Below, in pieces: positions 50,952 to 60,771 of a stretch of DNA of 64,000 nt. Location of the stretch: NCBI GenBank assembly GCA_947591315.1, contig CANQDD010000012.1:1-64000 (forward strand), in the 5' to 3' direction. Position 1 is the first letter of the stretch. Every line of letters begins with the position of its first letter. A program made the translations under genes and the position numbers. The DNA comes from an uncultured Clostridia bacterium (GTDB lineage Bacteria; Bacillota; Clostridia; UBA1381). The notes beneath the pieces were generated by a model. The model saw only the letters and a list, made by a program, of their open reading frames with translations. It was not told the origin of the DNA and did no database searches.

Positions 50952-52070
50952 TTATCCTTGTATGAGACTGCGGTACACGTCCTCTGTACGCCGCGTCATC
51001 GCCGCAGCCGTAAAGGTTCGGCGAAATATTTTTCTTGCTCCGTCCGACATTTTATCGTAGGTATCGTTATCCTTTAAGAGCGTCTCAATCTTGTCGGCAA
51101 GGCTTTTCGCGTCGCGCTTCGGTACGACAAAGCCGTTTACACCGTCCTCTATAACGCCGGGGTTGCCGCCGAAATCGCTCACAACAGCCGGTATGCCGAG
51201 GCTCATTCCCTCCAGCAGCGCAAGCGACGTAGCTTCCGTGCCGTACGAGGCGTTTACCTGAATATCCGTAATCGCCATAAGACGGTCTATATCGCTTATA
51301 AATCCCGTAAATATAATCTGTTCCTGACGGCTTAGAGTTCTTACCTTTTCCTTTAGCTTTTCCTCGCACGAGCCTGTTCCCGCAATGTAGAACTTCGCGT
51401 TTACGCCGCGCCGAAACAGCATATCCGCCGCATCTATAAAGTACTCGTGACCTTTAACCTCCTCAAGCCGCGCGACTATCGAAACAGCCTTTGTGCCCTC
51501 GGGAAGGTTGAACCGTTCGGCTATCAGACGTTTCTCGTCGCTCGACACGGGCGCGAGACCGTCAACGCCGTTCAGTATGACGCTTATTTTACCCGCGTTT
51601 ACGCCGGTGTCGGTAAGGTTTTCCTTAGCCGCGTCCGCGACGGCTATTATAGCGTCGGCGTAGTGGTTGTTTACCGCGCCGTTTATAAGCTTGCCTATGC
51701 CGCGCGAAATTTTCTTTGAAGGCGGAAATACGCTGTGGCGCGTGTATACGACCTTGCACCGCGCGCGTTTCGCGGCTATGCGCGCCGACATGCTCGCGTG
51801 CGTGTGGACAATGTCGGGTTTTTCCTTTTTGAATATCCGCGTAAGCTCCTTTACCGCCTTTAGGTCAAGCGATTTGTCGGCTATGCCGCCAACCTCCGTC
51901 ACCTTCACGCCGAGCTTTTCAATCTCGGGTTTTAACAGGCTGTTTTCCGGTAAAATCACGTCAACGTCAAATTCTCCGCGGTTTATGTTTTCAAGCAGCG
52001 TCAAAAGGCACTTGCCCGCACCGCCTATATTCGTGTCGGAGGATACCTCCGTAACCTTTATCCTGCTCAT
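50952..52070 (-). CDS. Glycosyltransferase family 4 protein
   Basis: 372 residues, GT-B fold. N-terminal acceptor half has GGAGKCLLTLLENI and KPDIVHTHASMSARIA; C-terminal donor half has VSIVARLEEVKGHEYFI, FISDIDRLMAITDIQV and the E-x7-E element in ATSLALLEGMSLGIPAV. It transfers an activated sugar, probably to a lipid-linked surface glycan. The start overlaps the polymerase gene by four bases. Confidence 0.92.
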   Translation of the reverse strand: MSRIKVTEVSSDTNIGGAGKCLLTLLENINRGEFDVDVILPENSLLKPEIEKLGVKVTEVGGIADKSLDLKAVKELTRIFKKEKPDIVHTHASMSARIAAKRARCKVVYTRHSVFPPSKKISRGIGKLINGAVNNHYADAIIAVADAAKENLTDTGVNAGKISVILNGVDGLAPVSSDEKRLIAERFNLPEGTKAVSIVARLEEVKGHEYFIDAADMLFRRGVNAKFYIAGTGSCEEKLKEKVRTLSRQEQIIFTGFISDIDRLMAITDIQVNASYGTEATSLALLEGMSLGIPAVVSDFGGNPGVIEDGVNGFVVPKRDAKSLADKIETLLKDNDTYDKMSDGARKIFRRTFTAAAMTRRTEDVYRSLIQG

Positions 52071-53947
52071 GACCGCACCTCCCTCTCGTACGGCACTTTT
52101 ATATGCCGGAGCGCCATACCGAGCGCCAGAACCATGAAGAACACAGCCATCACGCGGTAATTGTAAAATGTGTAGTCAAACATGCTCTGCACAAGGAACG
52201 CGGCGACGCCGCTTGCGAGCGCGAGCGCCGTGACGGAGTCCGTGCTCTTTTTATTGTCCGCGCGGTACACAACAGACATCTGCTTTAGGAATACTCCCTG
52301 CATAACCACGAATGTGCCAAGTCCCGCTATGCCCGCCTCAACGAGAAGCTGCAGGAAAGTGTTATGTGAGTGCGGCGCGATTATCGCGTTGTAGGAAAAG
52401 AACGGGTACACCTTCGCGAACGCCGCCTCACCCATGCCGATACCGCCGAGCCAGTAATGTTTCATCATGCCGAGAGTACCCATCCATATAAACACACGGT
52501 AAGACGTCGAGCTGTCCTCCATATTGCCTATACTCAAAAACCTGTCAACCATAGTTTCGGGCATTATGAACGGTATTATAAGCAGCACAAGCGGCAGAAG
52601 CCCCCACAGTTTACCCTCATAAAATGTGACAAATATCACACACGCCGCGACAAAGCCTATCCAGCAGCCGCGTGACTGTGTAAGAATAAGGCACAGGGCG
52701 CATACGAGGAACATCGCCGCATACGCGTATTTTGCGAGTGATTTCCAGTTGAATTTAAGCATAAACACCGCCGCGACGGGCAGTACCAAAAGCAAATATT
52801 CGCCGAGTACGTTCGGGTTGCCCAAGGTTGAGTAAACACGCATGGTGAAGTCCTCGAACATTTCCTCGTCTATCCATGAATTGGAGGTCGTCCAGCCGAA
52901 TACGTACTGTGCTATGCCGTAAAGCGCGACAAGCGCTCCCGATATCGCGAGCAGCTTCAAAAGTCCGTACAGCTCTTCACGCGTCTTGACCGTGTTTATT
53001 ATTACAAAATAGAAGCCTACAAATACAAGGTACATTGCCCATACCTTCAGGCTCGCTTTAGGCGCGAACGACAGTGCCGACGAAACAAACAGTACTGCAA
53101 GGAAAAGCAGCACGCACAGTCCCACGCCGTCAAACCGCCAGCGAAAGTCCGCCTTGCTTACCGATTTTATAAGAAGTGCCAAAAGCGTCCATATGCAAAT
53201 GCCCGCGAGTGCCATTGTAGGCGCAAACGGCGCTGCGAATACTGCAAGGAACACGCCCGTAACGGGCGCGTACATCACAAGCAGCATAAAGAACAGCGCA
53301 AACGGTACAACAACTCCATAAATAATACTCATGCTCATTGCCGCGCCCGTGACAACGCCGACAAGCAGCGCGAGCAGCAGTCTTATTTTGTCATGCGCTC
53401 TTTTTTCGTCGAAGAAGTCAAAGCTGATCTCCTTAAATCCGGCTATGCTTTTTACAATATCAACAGCCTTGCTTGGGTTCATGAACGACATTATATCGTA
53501 GTTAAACACGCACATAACCGCGCCCACAACTCCTGCGGCAATCGCTATTTTTGATATGTGTCCGCCGACCGCACAGTACGCAAGCGCGCACGATACGAGT
53601 ATCACGCCGAAAAAGCGCGTGTTAAGAGCCATAAAGCTGTGAATATACGTCTTTGACCACGAGCATATAAAGCTTCCGGCGATGTTTCTTTCAAAGAAGC
53701 CGCTCGTCTTTTCGCGTATAAGCGCCATAAGCGCGAACGGCGAGGACATAACCTTTGCCGTTTTGCTGTTTTGAAGGCTGCTGCCGTTACCCTCGCTGCG
53801 TGCGCGCGTCATGATAGCGCTTTTATTCCACGACGCGGATATGCCGCCGTAAATCTTCATAAGCAGCGCGTACAGACCGCTGCCGCGCCAGAGGTTCATA
53901 AACCACCGTCCGAACGTCGCGAGCGACGATAAAATCAAGCTGTTCAT
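52067..53947 (-). CDS. O-antigen ligase/polymerase family protein (Wzy/WaaL-like)
   Basis: 626 residues with about 12-14 membrane spans. The ligase-type motif region is clear: LTQSRGCWIGFVAAC and, in the large outer loop, PHSHNTFLQLLVEAGIAGL, where the histidine is characteristic. An extra N-terminal segment of about 230 residues with further spans makes it longer than the usual 400-450. It polymerises or ligates lipid-linked glycan outside the membrane. It follows the MurJ-type flippase by four bases. Confidence 0.88.
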   Translation of the reverse strand: MNSLILSSLATFGRWFMNLWRGSGLYALLMKIYGGISASWNKSAIMTRARSEGNGSSLQNSKTAKVMSSPFALMALIREKTSGFFERNIAGSFICSWSKTYIHSFMALNTRFFGVILVSCALAYCAVGGHISKIAIAAGVVGAVMCVFNYDIMSFMNPSKAVDIVKSIAGFKEISFDFFDEKRAHDKIRLLLALLVGVVTGAAMSMSIIYGVVVPFALFFMLLVMYAPVTGVFLAVFAAPFAPTMALAGICIWTLLALLIKSVSKADFRWRFDGVGLCVLLFLAVLFVSSALSFAPKASLKVWAMYLVFVGFYFVIINTVKTREELYGLLKLLAISGALVALYGIAQYVFGWTTSNSWIDEEMFEDFTMRVYSTLGNPNVLGEYLLLVLPVAAVFMLKFNWKSLAKYAYAAMFLVCALCLILTQSRGCWIGFVAACVIFVTFYEGKLWGLLPLVLLIIPFIMPETMVDRFLSIGNMEDSSTSYRVFIWMGTLGMMKHYWLGGIGMGEAAFAKVYPFFSYNAIIAPHSHNTFLQLLVEAGIAGLGTFVVMQGVFLKQMSVVYRADNKKSTDSVTALALASGVAAFLVQSMFDYTFYNYRVMAVFFMVLALGMALRHIKVPYEREVRS

Positions 53948-53951
53948 TTCA

Positions 53952-55493
53952 TCACCCTTTCTTTTTTCCGAGTAAATTCTTTATATCTTTCGAGCCTGTC
54001 GCTATAAGCATAAGCGCGTAAGCGATAACGCCCGCGCCTCCGCACGACAGAGCGAGTATTATATTGCCAGTGAGTGAATCGAGCCGCAGCGACAGTATAA
54101 CGTATACCGACAGCGTAACCGCCGCCGCAACCGCCGCGGACGCGGCAAATTTCAGTATTTCACTCACGCCTATATTCTTCGCGAGCGACGGGTATTTCTT
54201 CTTAAGCAGTACCGCGTTCAGTATAGCGTTTGTAATGCTGCCTATCGCCGTCGCGAGCGCAAGACCGTTTACCTGCATTACGTTAAACAAAATGTACGCG
54301 AGCGCGACGTTTACGACCATGCTTATGACCGACGTGATCATCGGTACACGCGAGTTCTGCAGAGAGAAAAACGTCTTTGACAGCACCTCGTTTACCGCAA
54401 GTCCCGCCATGCCGACCGAGTAAAACTTTAAAAGTGTGGCTATCGCGTCAACGTCCGCCGGTTTCATCGCGCCGTGACCGTAAATTATATCGGCAAACGG
54501 CTCGGACAGTATCATAAATATTGCCATGAGCGGCAGTATCAGCATAAACATCACGCGCACGGACGTTGAAAACAGATTTTTCGCGTCCTCTTTTCGCTTG
54601 TCTGCAATCGCCTGCGCGAGCTTCGGGAAAATCAGATTCGTTACCACAAAGCTGACCACGCCCGTTATTATAAGGTACAGCCTGCTTGACTGCTGAATAT
54701 ACGTCACCGCGCTTGGAATGTTTGAGGCGAGACGCTGATTTACTATCGTGTAAAGCGGCTGCACCCATGTCGCGATAAGCATAGGACCGGCAAGCTTCAC
54801 AGCCTGCAGAACCGATTTGTCCGCGAATCGGAAATCGGGTCGGTATTTTACGCCGAATTTCTTTATCCACGGCACTTCTATTAAAAACTGAAGGCTCCAC
54901 GCTATTATCATCGTGACCGCAAGACCGTATATGCCGAATTTTTTGCCCAATGTCAGGTAGTACGCTATAATAGCGACGTTTGACACAAGGCTTATTACCG
55001 ACGGTATGTTATACTCACCGAACGACTGCAAAAGCCCCACAAATGAAAATGCCAGACCGGTAAATATAATCATCGGGAACATTATCGCGGTAAGGTTCGC
55101 GGCAAGCGTCTGTTTTTCCGCGTTGTACTCCGGCGCCATAAATGCGACAAGCTGCGTGCGGAATATAATTCCGATTATAGATATAAGTATCGTTATGCAG
55201 ACTATGAGCGTCACAAACTTGTTGACAAAGCCCATTGCCTCGTCCTTGCCTCTCTTTGCCTTTATATCGTTAAACACGGGGATAAACGTCGCGCTTATCA
55301 CGCCGCCTATAACGACGTCGAACAGCGTTGTCGGCAGTGTGGACGCGGTAAGGAACGCGTCCGACTCCATTCCCGCGCCGAAGTACGCGGTGAGGAGCGA
55401 GTCGCGCGCCAGTCCCAGCACCTTGCTGAGAAGCGTCGCCGCTACCATGAACACCGCGACGGAAAGCATTTTTTGTCCTTTCTTTTCAGACAT
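53952..55493 (-). CDS. murJ: MurJ-type lipid II flippase (MVF family)
   Basis: 513 residues, about 14 membrane spans. VAATLLSKVLGLARDSLLTA at the start and DAFLTASTLPTTLFDVV are the MurJ hallmarks; FAFSFVGLLQS-like and KTFFSLQNSRVPM segments follow. It flips lipid-linked peptidoglycan or wall-glycan precursors. The stop of the GT4-CsaB gene shares a base with its start, so the two are coupled. In this setting it may handle the operon's own glycan rather than lipid II; the sequence does not decide between these. Confidence 0.9.
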   Translation of the reverse strand: MSEKKGQKMLSVAVFMVAATLLSKVLGLARDSLLTAYFGAGMESDAFLTASTLPTTLFDVVIGGVISATFIPVFNDIKAKRGKDEAMGFVNKFVTLIVCITILISIIGIIFRTQLVAFMAPEYNAEKQTLAANLTAIMFPMIIFTGLAFSFVGLLQSFGEYNIPSVISLVSNVAIIAYYLTLGKKFGIYGLAVTMIIAWSLQFLIEVPWIKKFGVKYRPDFRFADKSVLQAVKLAGPMLIATWVQPLYTIVNQRLASNIPSAVTYIQQSSRLYLIITGVVSFVVTNLIFPKLAQAIADKRKEDAKNLFSTSVRVMFMLILPLMAIFMILSEPFADIIYGHGAMKPADVDAIATLLKFYSVGMAGLAVNEVLSKTFFSLQNSRVPMITSVISMVVNVALAYILFNVMQVNGLALATAIGSITNAILNAVLLKKKYPSLAKNIGVSEILKFAASAAVAAAVTLSVYVILSLRLDSLTGNIILALSCGGAGVIAYALMLIATGSKDIKNLLGKKKG

Positions 55494-57748
55494 TAAAGTT
55501 TTACGCTTCCTTTCTCGTACAATTCAATCGCGAGCTTACCGTTAAGCCGCGCCTTTTCGTTGAGTTCCGTATAACTCTCCTCCAGGGAAGTCTTTATCTT
55601 ATCGTAATTTTCAACACATTCGTCAAGTATCTCTATTATTTTCTCGGCGCACGCGTTCTCGACGTTTAAGTAACGCGTCTGCTTTGTGTACTCCATAAAG
55701 CTTGAAATCTTCGGATCGTACACAAGACCGATAAGCGGCACAGCATTCACGACCGCGTATATAAGCGTGTGAAGGCGCATACCTATACATATATCGAAAC
55801 AATTCATAATCGACATCATTTCGCTGACGTCGACGCGTCTGTCCACTATCGTCGCGTCATGCTTCATAATTCGCTTGACGTTTTGCAGCGACGCAAGATC
55901 GCGGCTCGCCTGCATCGGCAAAAGCACCGTATGGAAGCCGTACGTTTCGTACGCGTAATCGCACACCCACGCGATATTGTCCTCAAATTCGGGGTTTGTG
56001 CTTTTCCAGCGGCGTATTGACACGCCCAAAAGTTTTCTGCCTTCGGGTACGCCGAGCTCCGTCAATATCTGTCTGCCGCGCGAGCTGTCCTCGCGTTTAA
56101 GCTCCAATGCCGGATCTGCCGTCACTATTACATTGTCGTTCTTTACGCCTATATTGTTAAGCTCTCCGAGCGAACGCTCGTCGCGAAGCGTTATCAGGTG
56201 TACCCTGCTCAGTATCTTTCGCGTCTTTTTTATGTTGCTCTTTTTTTCGAGAGGTCCTATACCGTTTGAATACAGCATAACCTTCAGCTTCTTCTTGAGC
56301 GCAAGCGATATTACCGCAAGATAGTACCAGAGCGACTTTGTGCTTGTTCTGTCCTGAATGAGCGTTCCGCCGCCGGAAATAAGCATCTCCGCGTTTTTCA
56401 TGTGCTTCGTTATCGAGAATATATTAAGACGGTTAATCGCCTTTACGCGGTAAACCTGCTTTGTTTCCTTCGGGTTCGCGCTTAAAACAACGATATTCGG
56501 GCTTTCCTTATACTGCTTCAAATCCGCTATAATAGCCTTCAGAAGCGCGTCGTCGCCGCTGTTCTTAAAGCCGTAGTAGCCGGATATAAGTATTTCCTTA
56601 TTCTTTTGCAGCGCCCAGTCATAGACCTTTATGCTGTCGTCAGCCATGCGCGTTACCGAGTAATCGCGTTTAATAAGCTCCCTGCCGTACATTCCGAGGC
56701 TGTGCTGCTCCTCCTTGCCGAGCTTAAAGAAATCGAGTATATCCTTCTCCAACAGTGCGCCCGACGATTGCTCGCAACCACGGCAGCAGAAATTGGTGTC
56801 GATGCCGACCTTTAATTTGCTGTTGTCAAACAGACCTATATATCCCTCGTTACCGGCGATTATGACCGGCTTTTCGGCTGCCATAGCCTCAAGCGCGGCG
56901 CGGCTTACGCCGACAAACAGCGAGCAGGGCGCAATAAGCTCGTTTATGTCAGTTCTCGCGCCTGTAAGCGTAACGGCTTCGCGTCCGAGCTTTTCATTGA
57001 CGCCCTTTGCAAGCGTTTTCACATTTTCAAAATCATCACCCGCGCCGACAACGATAACACGAAGCTTGTCCACCGCCTTGTCAAGCTCCGGCACAATCTC
57101 TATAAGCTGCTTCGCGACAAGGCTTCTCGACTCGTCGAGACGGCTCACGTACGTGATTACCGTTTCGTCGTCCGATATGTTAAGCTCCTTCATAACGCGC
57201 GATTTGTCGGTATCGGGCGAAAATTTATTCGTGTCGATACCGTTTATCGTGACGTTTATGTCGCCCTCGGGGACGTGGTAGTTATCCATGAGGTACGTCT
57301 TTATATCCTCCGACACGGCAACCGTTTTTTCGCCCCAGTCTGTGATGTATTTAAGACCGTAGGACGTGTTAAACACCCAGTGCGCCGTTGTGACGAACGG
57401 GAATTTCATGCGCTTGTGCAGCTTGCCGAGAATAAACGACGGTATACGCGCGTGCGAGTGCACAAGGTCTATCTTTTCTTCCTTTATTATCTTTTTCAAA
57501 AGCCGTGCGGCTTTAAGCATGTTCATCGGATTTTTGTTCTGTAGCGGCACATTGTAATGCTTTATGCCGTAATCCTCCAGCTCCTTGGCATACACGCCGC
57601 CGTTCGATGTGACAATTATATTAAAGCCCTTGCGCTTAAGCTCCTTCGCAAGCTCAACGACGTGCGTCTCCGCGCCGCCGATATTAAGCTGCATAAGTGA
57701 TAACAGTATGTTTGCTCCCTGCTTCAAGCCTCTCACCCGCTCTTTCAA
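55493..57748 (-). CDS. csaB: Glycosyltransferase 4 / CsaB polysaccharide pyruvyl transferase fusion
   Basis: About 750 residues in two halves. Residues 1-385 are a GT4 enzyme (QLNIGGAETHVVELAKELKR, DLVHSHARIPSFIL, and EAMAAEKPVIIAGN). Residues 390-751 are a pyruvyl transferase: ISGYYGFKNSGDDALLKAI, LISGGGTLIQD, SNGIGPLEK and GMRLHTLIYAV. CsaB puts pyruvate ketals on the secondary wall polymer, the docking site for SLH-domain proteins. Both catalytic parts look intact. Start uncertain: TTG 57748 has no ribosome site, while TTG 57727 has GGTGAG four bases upstream and may be the real start. First gene of the glycan operon. Confidence 0.9.
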   Translation of the reverse strand: MKERVRGLKQGANILLSLMQLNIGGAETHVVELAKELKRKGFNIIVTSNGGVYAKELEDYGIKHYNVPLQNKNPMNMLKAARLLKKIIKEEKIDLVHSHARIPSFILGKLHKRMKFPFVTTAHWVFNTSYGLKYITDWGEKTVAVSEDIKTYLMDNYHVPEGDINVTINGIDTNKFSPDTDKSRVMKELNISDDETVITYVSRLDESRSLVAKQLIEIVPELDKAVDKLRVIVVGAGDDFENVKTLAKGVNEKLGREAVTLTGARTDINELIAPCSLFVGVSRAALEAMAAEKPVIIAGNEGYIGLFDNSKLKVGIDTNFCCRGCEQSSGALLEKDILDFFKLGKEEQHSLGMYGRELIKRDYSVTRMADDSIKVYDWALQKNKEILISGYYGFKNSGDDALLKAIIADLKQYKESPNIVVLSANPKETKQVYRVKAINRLNIFSITKHMKNAEMLISGGGTLIQDRTSTKSLWYYLAVISLALKKKLKVMLYSNGIGPLEKKSNIKKTRKILSRVHLITLRDERSLGELNNIGVKNDNVIVTADPALELKREDSSRGRQILTELGVPEGRKLLGVSIRRWKSTNPEFEDNIAWVCDYAYETYGFHTVLLPMQASRDLASLQNVKRIMKHDATIVDRRVDVSEMMSIMNCFDICIGMRLHTLIYAVVNAVPLIGLVYDPKISSFMEYTKQTRYLNVENACAEKIIEILDECVENYDKIKTSLEESYTELNEKARLNGKLAIELYEKGSVKL

Positions 57749-57767
57749 TTTATACTGCGTCTATTAT

Positions 57768-57796
57768 AGTATACCTTATTTTTACTCGAATAGCAA
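57768..57796 (-). promoter_or_regulatory. Promoter of the surface-glycan operon
   Basis: Minus-strand TTGCTA (57796-57791), 17 bases, TATACT (57773-57768). The start near 57760 leaves only about 12 bases before TTG 57748, favouring TTG 57727 as the first codon. Confidence 0.7.
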
Positions 57797-57860
57797 TATT
57801 TTTTATATGACGTTTAGATTACAAACCGCGCTTTTTATATTAAAAGCCTTTCATTCCTCA

Positions 57861-57896
57861 CAAAAAAGGTATATCGTGTGAATTGCGATATACCTT
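57861..57896 (-). terminator. Terminator of the secreted DUF6273 gene
   Basis: Perfect 11-bp stem AAGGTATATCG / CGATATACCTT with a nine-base loop, then TTTTTT on the minus strand. Confidence 0.9.
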
Positions 57897-57926
57897 CTCC
57901 GTATATTTCAATGTCAAGAGTATCTG

Positions 57927-59342
57927 TCACTCTATATATCCGCCCGCGCGCAATGCCTCTTGATACCACTCCGGATTCCAGTCGGATTCAATCCATTCGG
58001 GCTGAACGTCAATTACCACCCGCTGTAAATCCTCAATCCAGTCCACCTTTGCGTTCAGCGCTTCCGATACCGCCCTTAACGGAATCATTGTGTTATCGTT
58101 TATAAGCTTAGCCGGAGCGTCCAATTCTACCGAGGTATCATTCACAAGCATTACATTGCTGCCGATTTGCAATGTTATTGTGCGATCATCCTTTTTAGCT
58201 GTAACGGTCTGCGTTTCGCCGTTCCACTGAATTTCCGCGCCCAACGCCTCAAATACGGCGCGCATGCCGACAAGCGTGCGGTCATTTTCAACGACCGGCG
58301 GCTGCGCGAAATCAACCTGTTCTCCGTTTGCGAACACCGCTATTCCGTCTTGTGCCGTACCGTCAAGCACATACGGGTCATCTTCGGTGCCGCTGCCCGA
58401 TTTTATGTATGCTGTTTTCTCGTTCAGATAAAATGCGGGGCGAATGCCGTTTTCAGCCGAAGTACTGCATTTATTGATTACCGCTCCATAATATACAGTA
58501 TTAAAACAAATGTTATTTGATGTTTCATAAACATTGATATATGGACTTATCAATAAATACGGATAAAAATTACCATAATAACTATTACGGTATGAATTAG
58601 CCGCCTGAGAATTTTCCGGCGGTTCATAGGTGCTTTCAGTTCCGGCAGTACCATACACGTCATATACTTTCTTTAGCTGCTGCTCATTCAGTAGAAATAT
58701 TGTGTCATTTATTCTGTACATTGCACCTTTATACGCATCGGGAAAATCAGAAATTTCGCTTTGTCCGGCGGTTTTTGTCTCTCCCAAATTTTCTGTTATA
58801 TACCACTCTGTAATAAACGGCTCTTTATGTCCGTTCGTATTTAGGTCAATCTTATCTGCGGGCAGCGCCACCCATTGTGAAATTGACTTTAAGATTGCTC
58901 GCTCTGACGGGGTGAAATTTTCGTTTGACAAAAAACCTGCTTCATCAGCATACGGATAGTTTCCATCAAATCCGTTAACGCCTAAATGCTCTTTGTCGGG
59001 CGGATATTTTGCCCATTTCACATAACCCGCCGTTTCGGTTGAGTTCAGCCAAGTCCTGATTGTACTTTCTTCCCAAAAATTACTGCCATAAAGCTCTGAT
59101 TGAGTACCGTCTGTCTTGTTCTCTCCGGCATTTGCCGACTTAAAGCATAAAATTTTATCGCTTACCATTAGCGCGCCGTTTTCATCTTCGCCGACACACC
59201 GCCATATAATGGGCGAATTATTATATTTTCCGAGCTGATAATACGCTCCCGACTTTACCGTATCGTCCGCAGCGATTGCATTGACGGATAAAAGCATTGT
59301 ATACGTCAAAGTCATAAGCGTTATCTTTGCAAATAATTTCAT
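57927..59342 (-). CDS. Secreted DUF6273 protein with copper-amine-oxidase-N-like stalk
   Basis: 471 residues. Signal peptide 1-24 (SVNAIA). DUF6273-like domain about 30-315: YYQLGKYNNSPIIWRCVGED, EESTIRTWLNS and ENGIRPAFYLNE, like the C-terminus of the membrane protein at 4618-6696. Then a stalk domain at about 335-440 with two half-repeats (NDRTLVGMRAVFEALGAEIQ and DNTMIPLRAVSEALNAKVDW), common in clostridial surface proteins and thought to act in protein or wall contact. No anchor. The start at 59342 follows AAGGAG by eight bases. It sits between the tyrS terminator and its own, so it is probably monocistronic. Function unknown. Confidence 0.85.
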   Translation of the reverse strand: MKLFAKITLMTLTYTMLLSVNAIAADDTVKSGAYYQLGKYNNSPIIWRCVGEDENGALMVSDKILCFKSANAGENKTDGTQSELYGSNFWEESTIRTWLNSTETAGYVKWAKYPPDKEHLGVNGFDGNYPYADEAGFLSNENFTPSERAILKSISQWVALPADKIDLNTNGHKEPFITEWYITENLGETKTAGQSEISDFPDAYKGAMYRINDTIFLLNEQQLKKVYDVYGTAGTESTYEPPENSQAANSYRNSYYGNFYPYLLISPYINVYETSNNICFNTVYYGAVINKCSTSAENGIRPAFYLNEKTAYIKSGSGTEDDPYVLDGTAQDGIAVFANGEQVDFAQPPVVENDRTLVGMRAVFEALGAEIQWNGETQTVTAKKDDRTITLQIGSNVMLVNDTSVELDAPAKLINDNTMIPLRAVSEALNAKVDWIEDLQRVVIDVQPEWIESDWNPEWYQEALRAGGYIE

Positions 59343-59375
59343 GTTCGATTCTCCTTCCGCCTTATAAAGATAAAC

Positions 59376-59414
59376 AAAAACCGGCACGAAGCAGCTTTAC
59401 ACTGCTTCGTACCG
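59376..59414 (-). terminator. Terminator of tyrS
   Basis: CGGTACGAAGCAG / CTGCTTCGTGCCG stem with a seven-base loop, then TTTTTGTTT on the minus strand. Confidence 0.88.
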
Positions 59415-59460
59415 TAAAACATACCTGCCGTTTTATTTTCCCTTTCGGGAAGGCTTTATC

Positions 59461-60681
59461 TTACTTCAAAACAACTCTGTGGAAGGTTTTCTTGCCCTTC
59501 TTTATAATTATACCCTCGTCCGTGAGCATATCGGCGGTAACAACGCCGTTGACATCGGTATACTTCGCGTCGTTGATCGAAAGACCGTTCTGCTGAACGA
59601 GCCTTCTCGCCTCGCCCTTCGACGGAAGAAGTCCTGTTTTAACGAGCATATCCAATACACCCATTCCCACGACATCGGGGATAACGCTTGTCGGCATATC
59701 CGCAGACACGCCGCCGCCACCGAAAACAGCCTCGGCGGCAGCCTTAACTTTATCGGCTTCGTCCGCGCCGTGCACGATTTTCGTTATCTCGTACGCGAGT
59801 ATGCGCTTAGCCTCGTTAAGCTTAGCGTCCTTCCATGTTTCCATCTCGCGTATCTGCTCCATCGGCACAAACGTGAGAAGCTTCAGGCATTTTATAACGT
59901 CCGCGTCGTCCACGTTTACCCAATACTGATAAAAATCATACGGCGTAGTCTTTTTCGGGTCGAGCCATACCGCGCCCGCGGCGGTCTTGCCCATTTTCTT
60001 GCCCTCGCTGTTAGTGAGCAGCGTAAACGTCATGCCGTAGGTCTGCGTCTGATCCTTTCTGCGGCAGAGATCGATACCCGCCAAAATATTGCTCCACTGG
60101 TCGTCACCGCCCAGCTCAATTTTACAGTTGTATTTACGGTTGAGCATCAGGAAATCATACGCCTGCATCAGCATATAGTTAAACTCAAGGAATGAAAGTC
60201 CCTTCTCCAGACGCTGCTTAAAGCACTCCGCCGTAAGCATTTTGTTTACCGAGAAGCACGCGCCTATATCGCGGATAAACTCAACATAATTGAGATTTAA
60301 CAGCCAGTCTGCGTTGTTTACCATTATCGCCTTGCCGTCGGAAAAGTCTACTACCTTTGATAACTGCTCCTTAAAGCGTTCGCAGTTGTGATTTATCGTT
60401 TCCGTTGTCATCATTGAGCGCATATCGGTGCGTCCCGAAGGGTCGCCGATATGACCCGTGCCGCCGCCCACAAGGGCGATCGGTCTGTGTCCGTAGTTCT
60501 GCATATGGCGCATAACCACCATCTGCAGGTAATGTCCCACATGGAGGCTGTCCGCCGTCGGATCGAAGCCGATATAGAACGTGACTTTTTCCTTTCCCAA
60601 TAATTCTCTGATTTCCTGCTCGTGCGTCGTCTGAGCGATCAAGCCGCGTTCCAGCAAAACGTCATATACGTTGTCATGCAT
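59461..60681 (-). CDS. tyrS: Tyrosyl-tRNA synthetase
   Basis: 406 residues of the class Ic Tyr[22 protein letters not shown] has the HIGH-type motif, [18 protein letters not shown] binds tyrosine and t[11 protein letters not shown] is the KMSKS-type loop, and a C-terminal S4 domain follows ([20 protein letters not shown]). The start at 60681 has AAGGAGG upstream; an in-frame start at 60756 would cover the promoter. The leader is too short for a T-box. Confidence 0.97.
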   Translation of the reverse strand: MHDNVYDVLLERGLIAQTTHEQEIRELLGKEKVTFYIGFDPTADSLHVGHYLQMVVMRHMQNYGHRPIALVGGGTGHIGDPSGRTDMRSMMTTETINHNCERFKEQLSKVVDFSDGKAIMVNNADWLLNLNYVEFIRDIGACFSVNKMLTAECFKQRLEKGLSFLEFNYMLMQAYDFLMLNRKYNCKIELGGDDQWSNILAGIDLCRRKDQTQTYGMTFTLLTNSEGKKMGKTAAGAVWLDPKKTTPYDFYQYWVNVDDADVIKCLKLLTFVPMEQIREMETWKDAKLNEAKRILAYEITKIVHGADEADKVKAAAEAVFGGGGVSADMPTSVIPDVVGMGVLDMLVKTGLLPSKGEARRLVQQNGLSINDAKYTDVNGVVTADMLTDEGIIIKKGKKTFHRVVLK

Positions 60682-60727
60682 ATATTTTTCCTCCTTCTTT
60701 AGATTTGCTTTTTTCACAGCGTCACCT

Positions 60728-60756
60728 ATTATACAACATTTCATGCCATATTGCAA
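60728..60756 (-). promoter_or_regulatory. Sigma-A promoter of tyrS
   Basis: Minus-strand TTGCAA (60756-60751), 17 bases, TATAAT (60733-60728). It lies in the 90-base gap after the phosphoesterase gene. Confidence 0.75.
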
Positions 60757-60771
60757 GGTATTTTTTCATAT

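Noticed and set aside
60682-60771. T-box riboswitch upstream of tyrS
   Set aside because: Only 90 bases, mostly promoter, with no T-box core or specifier hairpin.
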